The notes: generated from the sequence alone by a model not told the origin. Shown: positions 24,414 through 36,588, counted from the stretch's first letter. The stretch is 64,000 nt of DNA from Pseudomonas kermanshahensis (GCF_014269205.2 NZ_JABWRY020000002.1:151501-215500); one strand, 5' to 3'. Translations and numbers: made by a program.

Positions 24414-25958
24414 ATGCAGCAACTCAATCCTTCCGAAATTAGTGAAATCATCAAGGGCCGCATCGACAACCTCGATGTGAGCTCCCAAGCCCGTAACGAA
24501 GGTACCGTCGTTTCGGTTTCCGACGGTATCGTGCGGATCCACGGTCTGGCCGACGTCATGTACGGCGAAATGATCGAGTTCCCTGGCGGCGTCTACGGCA
24601 TGGCCCTGAACCTGGAGCAAGACTCCGTAGGTGCAGTGATCCTGGGTGCATACGACACCCTCGCCGAAGGCATGAGCGCCAAGTGCACCGGCCGCATCCT
24701 GGAAGTTCCGGTTGGTAAGGAACTGCTGGGTCGCGTCGTCGACGCACTGGGCAACCCGATCGACGGCAAAGGCCCGCTGGGCAACACTCAGACCGACGCG
24801 GTCGAGAAAGTTGCTCCAGGCGTGATCTGGCGTAAGTCGGTAGACCAGCCTGTACAGACTGGCTACAAGTCCGTTGACGCCATGATCCCTGTCGGCCGTG
24901 GCCAGCGTGAGCTGATCATCGGTGACCGTCAGATCGGCAAGACCGCCATGGCCATCGACGCCATCATCAACCAGAAAGACTCCGGTATTTTCTGTGTGTA
25001 TGTTGCTGTCGGCCAGAAGCGTTCCACCGTTGCCAACATCGTTCGCAAGCTGGAAGAAAACGACGCACTGAAAAACACCATCGTGGTGGTTGCCAGTGCT
25101 TCGGAATCCGCCGCACTGCAATTCCTGGCGCCATACGCCGGTTGCACCATGGGCGAGTTCTTCCGTGACCGCGGTGAAGACGCACTGATCGTTTACGATG
25201 ACCTGTCCAAGCAGGCCGTTGCCTACCGTCAGATCTCCCTGCTGCTGCGCCGTCCACCAGGACGTGAAGCGTACCCAGGCGACGTGTTCTATCTCCACTC
25301 CCGTCTGCTGGAGCGTGCATCGCGCGTTTCGGAAGAGTACGTCGAGAAGTTCACCAACGGTGCTGTGACTGGCAAAACCGGTTCCCTGACCGCGCTGCCG
25401 ATCATCGAAACCCAGGCTGGCGACGTTTCCGCGTTCGTTCCGACCAACGTGATCTCGATCACCGACGGTCAGATCTTCCTGGAATCGGCCATGTTCAACT
25501 CGGGCATCCGCCCTGCAGTGAACGCCGGTGTTTCGGTATCCCGCGTAGGTGGTGCCGCTCAGACCAAGATCATCAAGAAGCTGTCCGGTGGTATTCGTAC
25601 CGCTCTGGCTCAGTACCGTGAACTGGCTGCATTCGCCCAGTTCGCTTCCGATCTGGACGAAGCGACCCGCAAGCAGCTGGAGCATGGTCAGCGCGTTACC
25701 GAGCTGATGAAGCAGAAGCAGTACGCGCCAATGTCCATCGCGGACATGGCCCTGTCGCTGTACGCCGCTGAGCGTGGTTTCCTGACTGACGTAGAAGTCT
25801 CCAAGATCGGTAGCTTCGAGCAAGCACTGATCGCCTTCTTCAACCGTGATCACGCTGAACTGATGGCGAAGATCAACGTGAAGGGTGACTTCAACGACGA
25901 AATCGACGCTGGCCTGAAAGCCGGTATCGAGAAGTTCAAGGCCACCCAGACCTGGTAA
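24414..25958 (+). CDS. atpA: ATP synthase F1 subunit alpha
   Basis: The 514-residue non-catalytic nucleotide-binding subunit begins [17 protein letters not shown]. Walker A is seen as GDRQIGKT near residue 170, with the family signature '[17 protein letters not shown]' near 365-380. It is of full family length and lies 21 bases after atpH. Confidence 0.98.
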   Translation: MQQLNPSEISEIIKGRIDNLDVSSQARNEGTVVSVSDGIVRIHGLADVMYGEMIEFPGGVYGMALNLEQDSVGAVILGAYDTLAEGMSAKCTGRILEVPVGKELLGRVVDALGNPIDGKGPLGNTQTDAVEKVAPGVIWRKSVDQPVQTGYKSVDAMIPVGRGQRELIIGDRQIGKTAMAIDAIINQKDSGIFCVYVAVGQKRSTVANIVRKLEENDALKNTIVVVASASESAALQFLAPYAGCTMGEFFRDRGEDALIVYDDLSKQAVAYRQISLLLRRPPGREAYPGDVFYLHSRLLERASRVSEEYVEKFTNGAVTGKTGSLTALPIIETQAGDVSAFVPTNVISITDGQIFLESAMFNSGIRPAVNAGVSVSRVGGAAQTKIIKKLSGGIRTALAQYRELAAFAQFASDLDEATRKQLEHGQRVTELMKQKQYAPMSIADMALSLYAAERGFLTDVEVSKIGSFEQALIAFFNRDHAELMAKINVKGDFNDEIDAGLKAGIEKFKATQTW

Positions 25959-26006
25959 GCCGCAGCGGGGGCCCAGGCCCCCGCTTGCTAACCTGATAGG
26001 TGATAC

Positions 26007-26867
26007 ATGGCAGGCGCAAAAGAGATTCGCAGTAAGATTGCGAGCATCAAAAGCACGCAAAAAATTACCAGCGCCATGGAGAAAGTGGCGGTCAGCAAAA
26101 TGCGCAAGGCACAAATGCGCATGGCTGCTAGCCGTCCTTACGCGGAGCGTATCCGCCAGGTGATCGGTCATCTGGCCAACGCCAACCCGGAATACCGCCA
26201 CCCTTTCATGATCGAGCGCCCTGTTAAGCGCACCGGTTATATCGTGGTGAGCAGTGACCGTGGTCTGTGCGGTGGCTTGAACACCAACCTGTTCAAGGCC
26301 CTGGTCAAGGACATGAACGCAAACCGCGAACAGGGCGTGGAAATCGACCTGTGCGTGATCGGCAGCAAGGGTGCGACTTTCTTCCGCATCTTTGGCGGCA
26401 ACGTCGTAGCCGCGATCAGCCACCTGGGCGAAGAGCCATCGATCAACGATCTGATCGGCTCCGTCAAAGTGATGCTGGACGCCTACCTGGACGGCCGTAT
26501 CGATCGCCTCTCCGTGGTTTCGAACAAGTTCATCAATACCATGACCCAGAAGCCAACGGTCGAGCAATTGGTACCGTTGGTGGCAACCCCGGATCAGGAT
26601 CTCAAGCATCACTGGGATTACCTGTACGAACCCGACGCAAAAGAGCTGCTGGACGGCTTGATGGTGCGTTATGTGGAGTCGCAGGTATACCAGGCGGTGG
26701 TCGAGAACAACGCTGCTGAACAAGCGGCCCGGATGATCGCCATGAAGAACGCCACAGACAACGCCGGTGATTTGATCAAAGAGCTTCAGTTGATCTACAA
26801 CAAGGCGCGTCAGGCTGCGATCACCCAGGAGATCTCGGAAATCGTCGGCGGCGCTGCCGCGGTTTAA
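26007..26867 (+). CDS. atpG: ATP synthase F1 subunit gamma
   Basis: The 286-residue rotor shaft has the paired N- and C-terminal helices of the family. It opens '[34 protein letters not shown]' and ends '[25 protein letters not shown]'. It turns inside the alpha3beta3 head as the c-ring rotates. Confidence 0.97.
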   Translation: MAGAKEIRSKIASIKSTQKITSAMEKVAVSKMRKAQMRMAASRPYAERIRQVIGHLANANPEYRHPFMIERPVKRTGYIVVSSDRGLCGGLNTNLFKALVKDMNANREQGVEIDLCVIGSKGATFFRIFGGNVVAAISHLGEEPSINDLIGSVKVMLDAYLDGRIDRLSVVSNKFINTMTQKPTVEQLVPLVATPDQDLKHHWDYLYEPDAKELLDGLMVRYVESQVYQAVVENNAAEQAARMIAMKNATDNAGDLIKELQLIYNKARQAAITQEISEIVGGAAAV

Positions 26868-28271
<1,404 letters not shown>

Positions 28272-28314
28272 TTCCTGCGCCCCGCAAGGGGCGCTATCAG
28301 GTTGAGGCAAGCAG

Positions 28315-28734
28315 ATGGCTATGACAGTCCATTGCGATATCGTCAGCGCGGAAGGAGAGATTTTCTCCGGTCTGGTCGAGATGGTGGTTGCGCACGGTAA
28401 CCTGGGTGATCTTGGTATCGCTCCGGGCCACGCGCCGCTGATCACCAATCTGAAGCCAGGTCCGATCACGCTGACCAAGCAGGGTGGCGCCCAAGAGGTG
28501 TTCTACATCTCTGGTGGTTTCCTCGAGGTTCAGCCGAACATGGTCAAGGTGCTTGCCGATACCGTGCAACGTGCTGCAGACCTGGATGAAGCTCAGGCTC
28601 AGGAAGCCCTCAAGGCTGCCGAGAACGCCCTGAATCTGAAAGGCGCGGACTTCGACTACGGCGCCGCCGCCGCACGTCTGGCCGAGGCCGCAGCTCAGCT
28701 GCGTACCGTCCAGCAAATGCGCAAAGGCAAGTAA
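28315..28734 (+). CDS. atpC: ATP synthase F1 subunit epsilon
   Basis: The 139-residue subunit has the N-terminal beta-sandwich ([17 protein letters not shown]...[17 protein letters not shown]) and a C-terminal helical hairpin. It joins gamma to the c-ring and can inhibit ATP hydrolysis. ATG 28315 or 28321 could start it; both are in frame (MAM). Confidence 0.96.
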   Translation: MAMTVHCDIVSAEGEIFSGLVEMVVAHGNLGDLGIAPGHAPLITNLKPGPITLTKQGGAQEVFYISGGFLEVQPNMVKVLADTVQRAADLDEAQAQEALKAAENALNLKGADFDYGAAAARLAEAAAQLRTVQQMRKGK

Positions 28735-28770
28735 TCGGCCCTGGGCTGATCACTTCTGTTGCGATTGAGT

Positions 28771-28797
28771 AAAAGGGTAGCCTCGGCTACCCTTTTT
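28771..28797 (+). terminator. Terminator of the atp operon
   Basis: AAAGGGTAGCC / GGCTACCCTTT stem with a two-base loop, followed by T residues, about 40 bases after atpC. Confidence 0.88.
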
Positions 28798-28856
28798 CTT
28801 TTTCCGAATTTCTCCCCCCGGTCATTTCACTGACCGCCCAGGATTGGTAGCCAGTA

Positions 28857-30224
28857 ATGTCACTCGATATCGTTATTCTCGCCGCCGGCCAAGGTACCCG
28901 CATGCGCTCGGCGCTGCCCAAGGTGCTGCACCCGGTTGCCGGAAACTCCATGCTTGGCCATGTTATCCACAGCGCGCGTCAACTCCAGCCGCAAGGTATC
29001 CACGTGGTCATTGGCCATGGTGCCGAGCAGGTGCGTGAGCGCCTGGCAGCTGACGATCTGAACTTTGTCATGCAGGACAAGCAGCTGGGCACAGGCCATG
29101 CCGTGGCCCAGGCGCTGCCAGCATTGTCCGCTGACACCGTTCTGGTGCTGTACGGTGATGTGCCGTTGATCGAGGTGGAGACCTTGCAGCGCCTGTTGGC
29201 CAAGGCCAATGATCAACAGCTGGGCTTGCTCACGGTCACCCTCGAAGACCCGACCGGCTATGGCCGTATCGTGCGTGACGAGCAGGGCAAGGTGACGGCC
29301 ATCGTTGAGCACAAGGATGCCAGCGACGCGCAGAAAGCGATCAAGGAAGGCAACACCGGCATTCTGGCTCTGCCTGCGGCGCGCCTGGCGGACTGGATGA
29401 GCCGCTTGTCGAATAACAATGCCCAAGGCGAGTACTACCTGACCGACGTCATCGCCATGGCGGTGTCCGATGGCCTGGTGGTTGCCACCGAGCAACCCGA
29501 AGACCCGATGGAAGTGCAGGGCGCCAACGACCGTCGCCAGCTGTCCGAGCTCGAGCGCCACTATCAGCTGCGCGCAGGCCGCCGCCTGATGGCCCAGGGC
29601 GTCACCCTGCGTGACCCGGCGCGGTTCGATGTACGGGGTGAAGTGACCGTTGGTCGCGATGTGCTGATCGACATCAACGTGATCCTCGAAGGCCAGGTGG
29701 TCATCGAAGACGGCGTAGAGATCGGCCCCAACTGCGTGATCAAGAACAGCACCCTGCGCAAGGGTGTGGTGGTCAAGGCTAACAGCCACATCGAAGGTGC
29801 GGTGATGGGCGAGGGCAGCGATGCCGGCCCGTTCGCTCGCCTGCGCCCCGGCAGCGTGCTGGATGCCAAGGCCCATGTGGGTAACTTCGTCGAGCTGAAA
29901 AACGCTCACTTGGGCGAAGGCGCCAAGGCAGGCCACCTGAGCTACCTGGGCGACGCCGAAATCGGCGCGCGCACCAACATCGGCGCTGGCACCATCACCT
30001 GCAACTATGATGGCGCCAACAAGTTCAAGACCGTGATGGGTGAGGACGTGTTCATCGGTTCGAACAATTCGTTGGTGGCGCCTGTGGATATCCAATCCGG
30101 CGCTACGACGGCCGCCGGTTCCACCATCACCCAGACGGTAGAAGCGGGCCAGCTCGCCGTGGGCCGTGCGCGCCAGCGCAACATCGATGGCTGGAAGCGG
30201 CCGGAGAAGATCAAGAAGAGCTGA
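28857..30224 (+). CDS. glmU: Bifunctional GlcNAc-1-P uridyltransferase / GlcN-1-P acetyltransferase
   Basis: The 455-residue enzyme makes UDP-GlcNAc for peptidoglycan and LPS. The N-terminal nucleotidyltransferase has '[22 protein letters not shown]' and 'LYGDVPLI'. The C-terminal half is a left-handed beta-helix of hexapeptide repeats with '[17 protein letters not shown]', the acetyltransferase active-site segment. Together with glmS 1 kb further on it covers the start and end of the amino-sugar pathway. Confidence 0.97.
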   Translation: MSLDIVILAAGQGTRMRSALPKVLHPVAGNSMLGHVIHSARQLQPQGIHVVIGHGAEQVRERLAADDLNFVMQDKQLGTGHAVAQALPALSADTVLVLYGDVPLIEVETLQRLLAKANDQQLGLLTVTLEDPTGYGRIVRDEQGKVTAIVEHKDASDAQKAIKEGNTGILALPAARLADWMSRLSNNNAQGEYYLTDVIAMAVSDGLVVATEQPEDPMEVQGANDRRQLSELERHYQLRAGRRLMAQGVTLRDPARFDVRGEVTVGRDVLIDINVILEGQVVIEDGVEIGPNCVIKNSTLRKGVVVKANSHIEGAVMGEGSDAGPFARLRPGSVLDAKAHVGNFVELKNAHLGEGAKAGHLSYLGDAEIGARTNIGAGTITCNYDGANKFKTVMGEDVFIGSNNSLVAPVDIQSGATTAAGSTITQTVEAGQLAVGRARQRNIDGWKRPEKIKKS

Positions 30225-30247
30225 GTTATACACAGCTGTTTCGATCG

Positions 30248-30281
30248 AAGCCGACTTATGTGAATAAGTCGGCTTTTTTTT
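30248..30281 (+). terminator. Terminator after glmU
   Basis: AAGCCGACTTA / TAAGTCGGCTT stem followed by eight T residues. Its loop happens to contain TGTGAATAA (a DnaA-box match). Confidence 0.9.
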
Positions 30282-30300
30282 GGGCGTGAGTTGCTGTCCC

Positions 30301-30414
30301 TGTAGGAGCGGCCTTGTGTCGCGATGGGCTGCAACGCAGCCCCAAAAATGGAGCTTTACCTCGAAATCACTGGGGCCGCGTTGCGGCCCATCGCGACACA
30401 AGGCCGCTCCTACA
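30301..30414. repeat. REP-like inverted repeat, family 'GCGGCC'
   Basis: Perfect 29-bp arms (30301-30329 and 30386-30414), starting TGTAGGAGCGGCCTTGTG and its complement, enclose 56 bases with a smaller internal stem. This is typical of the dispersed extragenic repeats of the P. putida group. It follows the glmU terminator. Confidence 0.85.
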
Positions 30415-30511
30415 AGGGTGAAACTATCCACAGGGCAGCAACTGCTTGACGAAACGTGCGTCTTAGGTTTTGATTGCAACCATTATCTTTCGAAACGAAA
30501 CTTAAGCGCTC

Positions 30512-31288
30512 ATGTCGAAACGTAACACGCCTCAACGCCGCCACAACATCCTGGCCATGCTCAGTGAGCAAGGGGAGGTGAGTGTGGATGCATTGGCCAA
30601 GCGCTTCGAAACCTCGGAAGTGACCATTCGCAAAGACCTCGCTGCCCTAGAAACCAACGGCCTGTTGCTACGCCGCTATGGCGGTGCGGTACCGGTGCCG
30701 CAAGAGCTGCTCGGTGAGCCGGCCCAGCCCGTGTCTGCCTACAAGAAGGCCATTGCCCGTGCGGCGGTAGGGCGTATCCGCGAACATGCGCGGATCATCA
30801 TCGACAGTGGCAGCACCACTGCGGCGATGATTCCCGAGCTGGGCCGACAGCCTGGCCTGGTGGTGATGACCAATTCCTTGAACGTGGCCCGTGCCATCAG
30901 CGATCTCGAGCATGAGCCTGTACTGCTCATGACCGGTGGTACCTGGGACCCGCACTCCGAGTCGTTCCAGGGGCAGGTTGCCGAGCAGGTGTTGCGCTCC
31001 TACGATTTCGATCAGCTGTTCATCGGTGCCGATGGCATCGACCTCAACCGTGGTACCACCACCTTCAATGAGCTGCTGGGCCTGAGCCGAGTCATGGCCG
31101 AGGTCGCCCGTGAGGTGATCGTGATGGTCGAGTCCGACAAGGTGGGGCGCAAGATCCCCAACCTTGAGCTGCCGTGGGGCAGCGTGAATACCCTCATTAC
31201 TGACGAACGCCTGCCCGCAGCGGCACGCGAACAAATTCAAGCCCGCGGCATCAACCTGATTTGCGCCGCGATCAGCCAGGAGCAATGA
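30512..31288 (+). CDS. glmR: DeoR-family regulator GlmR-type
   Basis: The 258-residue protein has an N-terminal DeoR winged helix ([34 protein letters not shown]) and a C-terminal sugar-phosphate sensor domain with '[14 protein letters not shown]' and '[16 protein letters not shown]'. Its position between glmU and glmS, with its stop three bases before the glmS ATG, supports control of amino-sugar synthesis. The symbol rests on synteny with other pseudomonads. Confidence 0.82.
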   Translation: MSKRNTPQRRHNILAMLSEQGEVSVDALAKRFETSEVTIRKDLAALETNGLLLRRYGGAVPVPQELLGEPAQPVSAYKKAIARAAVGRIREHARIIIDSGSTTAAMIPELGRQPGLVVMTNSLNVARAISDLEHEPVLLMTGGTWDPHSESFQGQVAEQVLRSYDFDQLFIGADGIDLNRGTTTFNELLGLSRVMAEVAREVIVMVESDKVGRKIPNLELPWGSVNTLITDERLPAAAREQIQARGINLICAAISQEQ

Positions 31289-31290
31289 AC

Positions 31291-33126
31291 ATGTGTGGAA
31301 TCGTTGGTGCCGTAGCCGAACGTAATATCACCGCCATCCTGATCGAAGGCCTCAAGCGCCTTGAGTACCGCGGGTACGACAGTGCCGGCCTGGCGGTCTA
31401 CAGCCAGCAGGGTGGGCTGGAGCGTCGCCGCCGGATTGGCAAGGTCAGCGAGCTGGAAGCTGCCGTGGCCGCCGAGCCGCTCGTCGGCCAGCTGGGTATC
31501 GCACACACGCGTTGGGCTACCCACGGCGCGCCAACCGAAGGCAATGCCCACCCACACTTCTCGGGCAGTGAATTGGCGGTCGTGCACAACGGCATCATCG
31601 AGAACCACGAAGAACTGCGTGAAGAGCTCAAAGGCCTCGGCTACGTGTTCACCTCGCAGACCGATACCGAAGTCATCGTCCACCTGATCCACCACACGCT
31701 CAAGACCGTTGCAGACCTGACCGACGCGCTGAAGGCTGCGGTGAAGCGCCTGCACGGTGCTTATGGCCTGGCCCTGATCAGCGCTAAACAGCCAGACCGC
31801 CTGGTAGCTGCCCGCAGCGGCAGCCCGCTGGTGATCGGCCTGGGCCTTGGCGAGAACTTCCTGGCCTCGGACCAGCTGGCCCTGCGCCAGGTCACCGACC
31901 GTTTCATGTACCTGGAAGAAGGCGATATCGCTGAAATCCGCCGTGACCAGGTCAGCATCTGGGACCAGGCTGGCAACAAGGTCCAACGTGAAACCGTGCA
32001 ATATCACGAAGGTGCAGAAGCGGCGGACAAGGGCAACTACCGTCACTTCATGCTCAAAGAAATCCACGAGCAGCCAAGCGTGGTCCAGCGCACCCTGGAA
32101 GGCCGTCTGGGCAAAGACCACGTGCTGGTACAGGCCTTTGGCCCGAAAGCTGCCGACCTGTTCGCCAAAGTGCGCAACGTACAGATCGTTGCCTGCGGCA
32201 CCAGCTACCACGCCGGCATGGTCGCCCGTTACTGGCTGGAAAGCCTGGCCGGCATCCCTTGCCAGGTTGAAGTCGCCAGTGAGTTCCGCTACCGCAAGGT
32301 GGTGGTGCAGCCCGACACCCTGTTCGTCTCGATCTCGCAATCCGGTGAGACTGCCGACACCCTGGCTGCCCTGCGCAACGCCAAGGAGCTGGGCTTCCTC
32401 GGCAGCCTGGCGATCTGCAACGTCGGCATCAGCTCGCTGGTGCGTGAATCCGACCTGACCCTGCTGACCCTGGCTGGCCCGGAAATCGGCGTTGCTTCGA
32501 CCAAGGCGTTCACCACCCAGCTGGTCTCGCTGATGATGCTGACCCTGGCCCTGGGCCAGGTACGCGGCACCCTCGAAGCCGGTGTCGAAGCCGAGCTGGT
32601 TGAAGAATTGCGTCGCCTGCCGGCCCGCCTGGGCGAGGCACTGGCCATGGACGCAACTGTCGAGAAGATCGCCGAGCTGTTCGCCGACAAGCACCACACC
32701 CTGTTCCTGGGCCGCGGCGCCCAGTACCCGGTAGCGATGGAAGGCGCGCTCAAGCTCAAGGAAATCTCCTACATCCACGCCGAAGCCTACCCGGCAGGCG
32801 AGCTGAAGCACGGCCCGCTGGCACTTGTGGATAACGATATGCCAGTCGTGACTGTGGCGCCGAACAACGAACTGCTGGAGAAGCTCAAGTCCAACCTGCA
32901 GGAAGTGCGTGCCCGTGGCGGTGAGTTGGTAGTGTTTGCCGACGAGCACGCTGGCATGACCAATGGTGAAGGCACCCACGTGATCAAGGTGCCGCACATC
33001 GCTGACGCCCTGGCGCCGATCCTGTACACCATCCCGCTGCAGTTGCTGTCGTACTACGTGGCGGTGCTCAAGGGCACCGACGTTGACCAGCCGCGCAACT
33101 TGGCAAAATCGGTGACGGTGGAATAA
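31291..33126 (+). CDS. glmS: Glutamine--fructose-6-phosphate aminotransferase
   Basis: The 611-residue enzyme makes glucosamine-6-P from fructose-6-P and glutamine. It begins [12 protein letters not shown], so removal of Met exposes the catalytic N-terminal Cys; this fixes the start at 31291 although an in-frame ATG lies two codons earlier. Two SIS domains (about 290-425 and 460-600) hold '[11 protein letters not shown]' and '[15 protein letters not shown]'. It ends AKSVTVE, the conserved tail used by TnsD as the Tn7 attachment signal. Confidence 0.97.
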   Translation: MCGIVGAVAERNITAILIEGLKRLEYRGYDSAGLAVYSQQGGLERRRRIGKVSELEAAVAAEPLVGQLGIAHTRWATHGAPTEGNAHPHFSGSELAVVHNGIIENHEELREELKGLGYVFTSQTDTEVIVHLIHHTLKTVADLTDALKAAVKRLHGAYGLALISAKQPDRLVAARSGSPLVIGLGLGENFLASDQLALRQVTDRFMYLEEGDIAEIRRDQVSIWDQAGNKVQRETVQYHEGAEAADKGNYRHFMLKEIHEQPSVVQRTLEGRLGKDHVLVQAFGPKAADLFAKVRNVQIVACGTSYHAGMVARYWLESLAGIPCQVEVASEFRYRKVVVQPDTLFVSISQSGETADTLAALRNAKELGFLGSLAICNVGISSLVRESDLTLLTLAGPEIGVASTKAFTTQLVSLMMLTLALGQVRGTLEAGVEAELVEELRRLPARLGEALAMDATVEKIAELFADKHHTLFLGRGAQYPVAMEGALKLKEISYIHAEAYPAGELKHGPLALVDNDMPVVTVAPNNELLEKLKSNLQEVRARGGELVVFADEHAGMTNGEGTHVIKVPHIADALAPILYTIPLQLLSYYVAVLKGTDVDQPRNLAKSVTVE

Positions 33127-33150
33127 ACCTACGGGCAACCGTTAAAAAGC
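33091..33150. other. attTn7 site, unoccupied
   Basis: The conserved end of glmS (about 33091-33126) is the TnsD recognition region, and the expected insertion point is about 25 bases past the stop, near 33150. No Tn7 ends or tns genes lie there. The insertion point falls in the glmS terminator. Confidence 0.75.
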
Positions 33151-33192
33151 ACCGGCCCCGCTGTGATCAACAGCAGGTGCTGGTGCTTTTTT
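33143..33192 (+). terminator. Terminator after glmS
   Basis: AAAAAGCACC pairs with GGTGCTTTTTT across an inner region that includes a CTG..CAG pairing. The right arm runs into six T residues. Confidence 0.72.
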
Positions 33193-33219
33193 GCGCAATA
33201 AAACCGATTTTGGTATAAC
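33191..33219 (+). promoter_or_regulatory. Sigma70-type promoter downstream of glmS
   Basis: TTGCGC (33191-33196) and TATAAC (33214-33219) are separated by exactly 17 bases. It should drive the short leader ORF and the lipoprotein gene that follow. Confidence 0.65.
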
Positions 33220-33274
33220 TTTCGGCCGGTTCAAGGGATTGAACACATTCAAACGCGCCTCAAAGGAATGACTG

Positions 33275-33361
33275 ATGCCTGCTGTCCCCCCTTCTTACTT
33301 CGCTGCCGCCGTCGTCCTGACCGGTAGTGCCCGATTTTCCGCAAGTCAGCCCAACGCCTAG
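33275..33361 (+). CDS. Possible 28-residue leader peptide
   Basis: ATG at 33275 opens a 28-codon frame (MPAVPPSYFAAAVVLTGSAR..., ending in TAG) with an AAAGGAATG ribosome site nine bases upstream and a good promoter about 55 bases before. I do not recognise the product. It could be a real small protein, a leader of the lipoprotein mRNA, or chance. The rest of the 33127-33483 gap holds only the terminator and promoter listed. Confidence 0.3.
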   Translation: MPAVPPSYFAAAVVLTGSARFSASQPNA

Positions 33362-33483
33362 CCATCGCCTATCGGCCACGCCTGCATTAGCCCGCGAGGT
33401 TCGTATGGAACTGTCTGAAATTTCTCCAGTCAGGGTGTGCTCAAGGCCAAAGCACTTCTTCAATCATCTGTAAGGTTGTCCAC

Positions 33484-33897
33484 ATGAAAGCTCTTCGTAA
33501 TTGCCTCTTCGCCGCGCTGCCTTTCGTAGCCCTTTCGGGTTGCGCGAATTTCGAGCAAACAATGCAGGAAATTCAGAAGGCGACCGCGCCAGTTGCTATC
33601 GATCAAAGCCTTGCAGAAATCTGCCGTGTCACGAAAGAAAACAAGGTGCGTGCAAACAGCCTGTACCGCGGCAAGACCTTCTCCACTAACGGTGAAGTCG
33701 CCATGATCAATCAAGGGCTCGAGGCGTATCGGGTAGTGCTGAGCGTTGGCGACGTGGATATCCACGCTGAATCGACCAATACCAGCATGGTCAATGCGCT
33801 TTCCGTTGGGAAAAAATCGAATGTTTCCGGTGTCGTGACACTGGTCGACTACGACTACAAGAACTGCCACATCTCGCTCAAGAACGCGACGTTCTGA
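33484..33897 (+). CDS. Putative lipoprotein with OB-fold-like (tRNA_anti-like) domain
   Basis: The 137-residue protein has a lipoprotein signal with lipobox LSGC (Cys at residue 20), so it should be lipid-anchored. The rest reads 'ICRVTKENKVRANSLYRGKTFSTNGEV...VSGVVTLVDYDYKNCHISLKNA'. The 'Y.GK.....G.V....' pattern and 'C.ISLKNA' ending are those of small OB-fold proteins of the tRNA_anti-like type. No partner gene is seen. Function is unknown. Confidence 0.7.
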   Translation: MKALRNCLFAALPFVALSGCANFEQTMQEIQKATAPVAIDQSLAEICRVTKENKVRANSLYRGKTFSTNGEVAMINQGLEAYRVVLSVGDVDIHAESTNTSMVNALSVGKKSNVSGVVTLVDYDYKNCHISLKNATF

Positions 33898-34078
33898 AGG
33901 TGATGCCAGGCTGCGGCGCTCTTGTTTGCAGGGCGCTGCGGCATAGCCTGCGTAGCATCCGGGCGTGCCTGTCACCATCAGTCGGCGTACCGGCAAGCCT
34001 TAGCAACCTGCTCTATAGTCACTAGCGCGGCACAGGCAATGAGCCAGGCCGTCTAGCCGATGACAGGGAGGTCGTCTG

Positions 34079-34780
34079 ATGGCGCGCCAGGCTAATGCGC
34101 CCCTGCCAGCATGGGTGCGCGATACCTGCAGTGATCCGCTCAAATGCGCGTTATGGGCTGCCAGCCTCGTTGCTTTTATCTGGATGGCGCTCAATAACGA
34201 CAGCCACCACGATCTTGAATCGTTCTGTATTTCCGGCTCGCCCTCGATGTTGACCGAGGGATGGCTGAACGTGCGCCTCTATTATTCCAGCATGGACTTC
34301 GCCGTCTTCACCGGTGCGGTGGGGTTGATGCTGGTCGCGATGATGCTGCCCGCGCTGCAGGGGCCATTGGCGCATCTGTGGCATCAATCAAGGCCCTACC
34401 ACCGAGCGCCCGCTGTCGCGGCATTTCTGCTGGGGTATTTTGGCGTGTGGCTGGCGGGCAGTGCACTGCTGTTGATGATTGCGCTGTTGCTGGTTTCTTT
34501 CACCGGCTCGCCACTCGCAGCAGGATTGCTGGCGCTGATAGGGGCAGGGGGGTGGCAGTTGTGCGCGTTCAGGGCGCGTTGCCTAGCGCACTGCCATCGG
34601 CCCGCCCGCGTCGCCAACCCATTGGCCAAGGGGACGCTGCATGGGGTGTGGTGCTACGCCACCTGCTGGCCGTTGATGCTGATCGCATTTTGCCTGCCGC
34701 CTGTTCATCTGCCCGTGATGATCGCCGGTGCAATCATCATTGCCTATGAGCGTAGGGACCGACAGCGTTCAAGCGCCTGA
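34079..34780 (+). CDS. DUF2182-type integral membrane protein
   Basis: The 233-residue protein has five or six hydrophobic segments, and the segment 'VGLMLVAMMLPALQGPLAHLWHQ' has the 'AMMLP' hallmark of the DUF2182 family, predicted metal-related membrane proteins. Near the C-terminus, 'GVWCYATCWPLMLIAFCLPP' repeats the Gly..Cys/Trp-Met pattern. Family members often sit next to a DUF1326 gene; none is present here. The neighbouring gene downstream is a copper tyrosinase on the other strand, which may be coincidence. Confidence 0.65.
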   Translation: MARQANAPLPAWVRDTCSDPLKCALWAASLVAFIWMALNNDSHHDLESFCISGSPSMLTEGWLNVRLYYSSMDFAVFTGAVGLMLVAMMLPALQGPLAHLWHQSRPYHRAPAVAAFLLGYFGVWLAGSALLLMIALLLVSFTGSPLAAGLLALIGAGGWQLCAFRARCLAHCHRPARVANPLAKGTLHGVWCYATCWPLMLIAFCLPPVHLPVMIAGAIIIAYERRDRQRSSA

Positions 34781-34825
34781 GCGCAGCACCCGAAGCCAGA
34801 CTTAGGATGCTGCGCCGGCGGTGGC

Positions 34826-36433
34826 TCAGTAGGTTTCCAGTTTGAATGGCACGTCAGCGGCTACAGCGTTGCTGCTATTGAGCAGTTTGGCCCCCTCTGG
34901 CCGTTTGAGCACCGTGTCACGGGTCTGTACTTCCACTTCGATTGTGCCTTCATCAATCGCCGAGTTGTCGGCGTTGAGTGGCAGCTTGAAGGTAGCGGTG
35001 GCTTCCAGATGGGTCTGGCAGTTCATGCAGCCTTCGACATGCCAGCGGCTGAGAATCGGCCGGGTACCCAGGTATTCGCGCTTGCCATCGACCTTGGCGT
35101 AGGCGCTGATCAGGAACGAACCGCGGATCTTGCCCCGGTTGATGCGGCTGACGCGCAAGGTCTTGCCAGCGGGTTGCACGGCCTCGGCCTTGAACAGCAA
35201 CGGCTTGTTGGGTTGGGTGTAGGCGTCCAGCGAGCCTTTGCCATAGCCATAGCCCAGCTGGGTTTCGATGTTGAAGCAGTCACGGGTGGTGAAAGGGCTG
35301 CCGTCGGCCTTCACGAACGGGTCAAGCGTGGTGTCCAGGCTCAGGATGGCATTCGGGTCCAGGCCTGCTGCCCCTGCTGGCGGTTGCACGCCATCGGGCT
35401 TGTAGTAGCTGGCGCCGGGATCGGTGGCATCGATGCTGAATTCATCAGTTGCGCCTTGCCGACGCTGCCAGGTCCAGAACACATAGTCGATGAAGCAGTG
35501 GTGGAAGAAGAAGATCGGGTCCAGGCCGGCGGTCTCGTTCTCGCCCATGTCGCCGTTGGCACCCGGGATCGCCGAATTGTTGCCTTGCCCCGGGTAGTCG
35601 AAGCCGCCGACGGCCAGGTGCATGAAGTTATGCGGCTCTTCCAGGGAGACATGGTGAGTGCCCGCTGGGTCAGCCTTGTTTTTCGCGGCGGCCGACGTGG
35701 TATTGGAGAACAGGGTGTAGGTGGGCGCGTCCAGGCAGTTTTCGAAGCGGGTGAACACCTCGCCACGCCACCTGCCACCGATCTTGATCTTGCCGCTCAG
35801 CCAGGTACTGATGTTGCTATTGAGGTAGCCGATGTTCTGCTCTGGGTCTGGGAATTGCGCGTTATGGGCGTCGGTCTTTGCGCGGTCCTCATCAGTGCCC
35901 ACCAAACCGGACAGCGGGTAACGCACTGTCTCGTAGCCTTCCGGCTTGCTGTAGATGATCGGCGTGTCCTCCACCTCGTCGGTGATGGCTTTCGGGAACA
36001 CGAAGGAGCGCAGAGGGTTGGCGATCTTCTGGCCATCGAGCATGAAATATTCTTGGGTCAGGGCCGACGGGATACCGTTTTCCCGTGATGCATCGCTGCA
36101 TTCATCCCAGAACGGCAAGGTCACGTCTTTGCAGCCGGGGATGCTGCGCAACGCCTCTTCCAGGCGCCAGAGGTAGGCGCGGTGCCAGCTTGGGAACAGC
36201 ACCGTCCCGTGCTGGCAGTAGCCGCCCCACCAGTTGGGGTCTGTCTTGCCCTTGTCACGGAATGGCTCGCCATGCAGGCCGCCGAGGGTGAAGAAGGAGT
36301 TTGGGTCGTTAGCGGGAAGATCCTTGATGCCCTTCCAGGCGCGGATCAGGTTCTCAAGTTCTGCTTTTTTGCCTTGGTCGTAGTCGGCCTGGATATCGCT
36401 GAGCGAACGACGTACACGCGGGGTGGATGACAT
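34826..36433 (-). CDS. Tyrosinase (type-3 copper), fungal-like
   Basis: The 535-residue protein has both type-3 copper sites. CuA uses H54, H75 and H84 (GGLHGEP...GYCQHGTVLFPSWHRAYL). CuB uses H268 and H272 (EEPHNFMHLAVGG) plus a His of the FFFHH pair at 311-312. C73 lies two residues before H75, the position of the Cys-His thioether bridge in fungal enzymes. A 'YGYG' Tyr motif ends the catalytic core near 396, and a beta-rich C-terminal domain follows with a CMNC motif at 469-472. No signal peptide is seen, so it is probably cytoplasmic. ATG 36433 has AAGGAGG seven bases upstream. It oxidises monophenols to quinones by family; substrate unknown. Confidence 0.85.
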   Translation of the reverse strand: MSSTPRVRRSLSDIQADYDQGKKAELENLIRAWKGIKDLPANDPNSFFTLGGLHGEPFRDKGKTDPNWWGGYCQHGTVLFPSWHRAYLWRLEEALRSIPGCKDVTLPFWDECSDASRENGIPSALTQEYFMLDGQKIANPLRSFVFPKAITDEVEDTPIIYSKPEGYETVRYPLSGLVGTDEDRAKTDAHNAQFPDPEQNIGYLNSNISTWLSGKIKIGGRWRGEVFTRFENCLDAPTYTLFSNTTSAAAKNKADPAGTHHVSLEEPHNFMHLAVGGFDYPGQGNNSAIPGANGDMGENETAGLDPIFFFHHCFIDYVFWTWQRRQGATDEFSIDATDPGASYYKPDGVQPPAGAAGLDPNAILSLDTTLDPFVKADGSPFTTRDCFNIETQLGYGYGKGSLDAYTQPNKPLLFKAEAVQPAGKTLRVSRINRGKIRGSFLISAYAKVDGKREYLGTRPILSRWHVEGCMNCQTHLEATATFKLPLNADNSAIDEGTIEVEVQTRDTVLKRPEGAKLLNSSNAVAADVPFKLETY

Positions 36434-36588
36434 GGTGAACCTCCTTGTTGCCACTGGTCCCGAAAACTCGGGGGTTTACTGCTCCATCGTCCAGCATATC
36501 CGGGTTGTAAAAATCTGCCTGGGAGGGCGCCAGACGGTTGATCTCCGTATCAACCGTGCCAGCACCGGCCCCTGTGGCCGAGGTTTTG

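Noticed and set aside
33127..33483. Tn7 or other mobile element at attTn7
   Set aside because: No terminal repeats, target duplication or transposase genes; the region holds only a terminator, promoter and short ORF.
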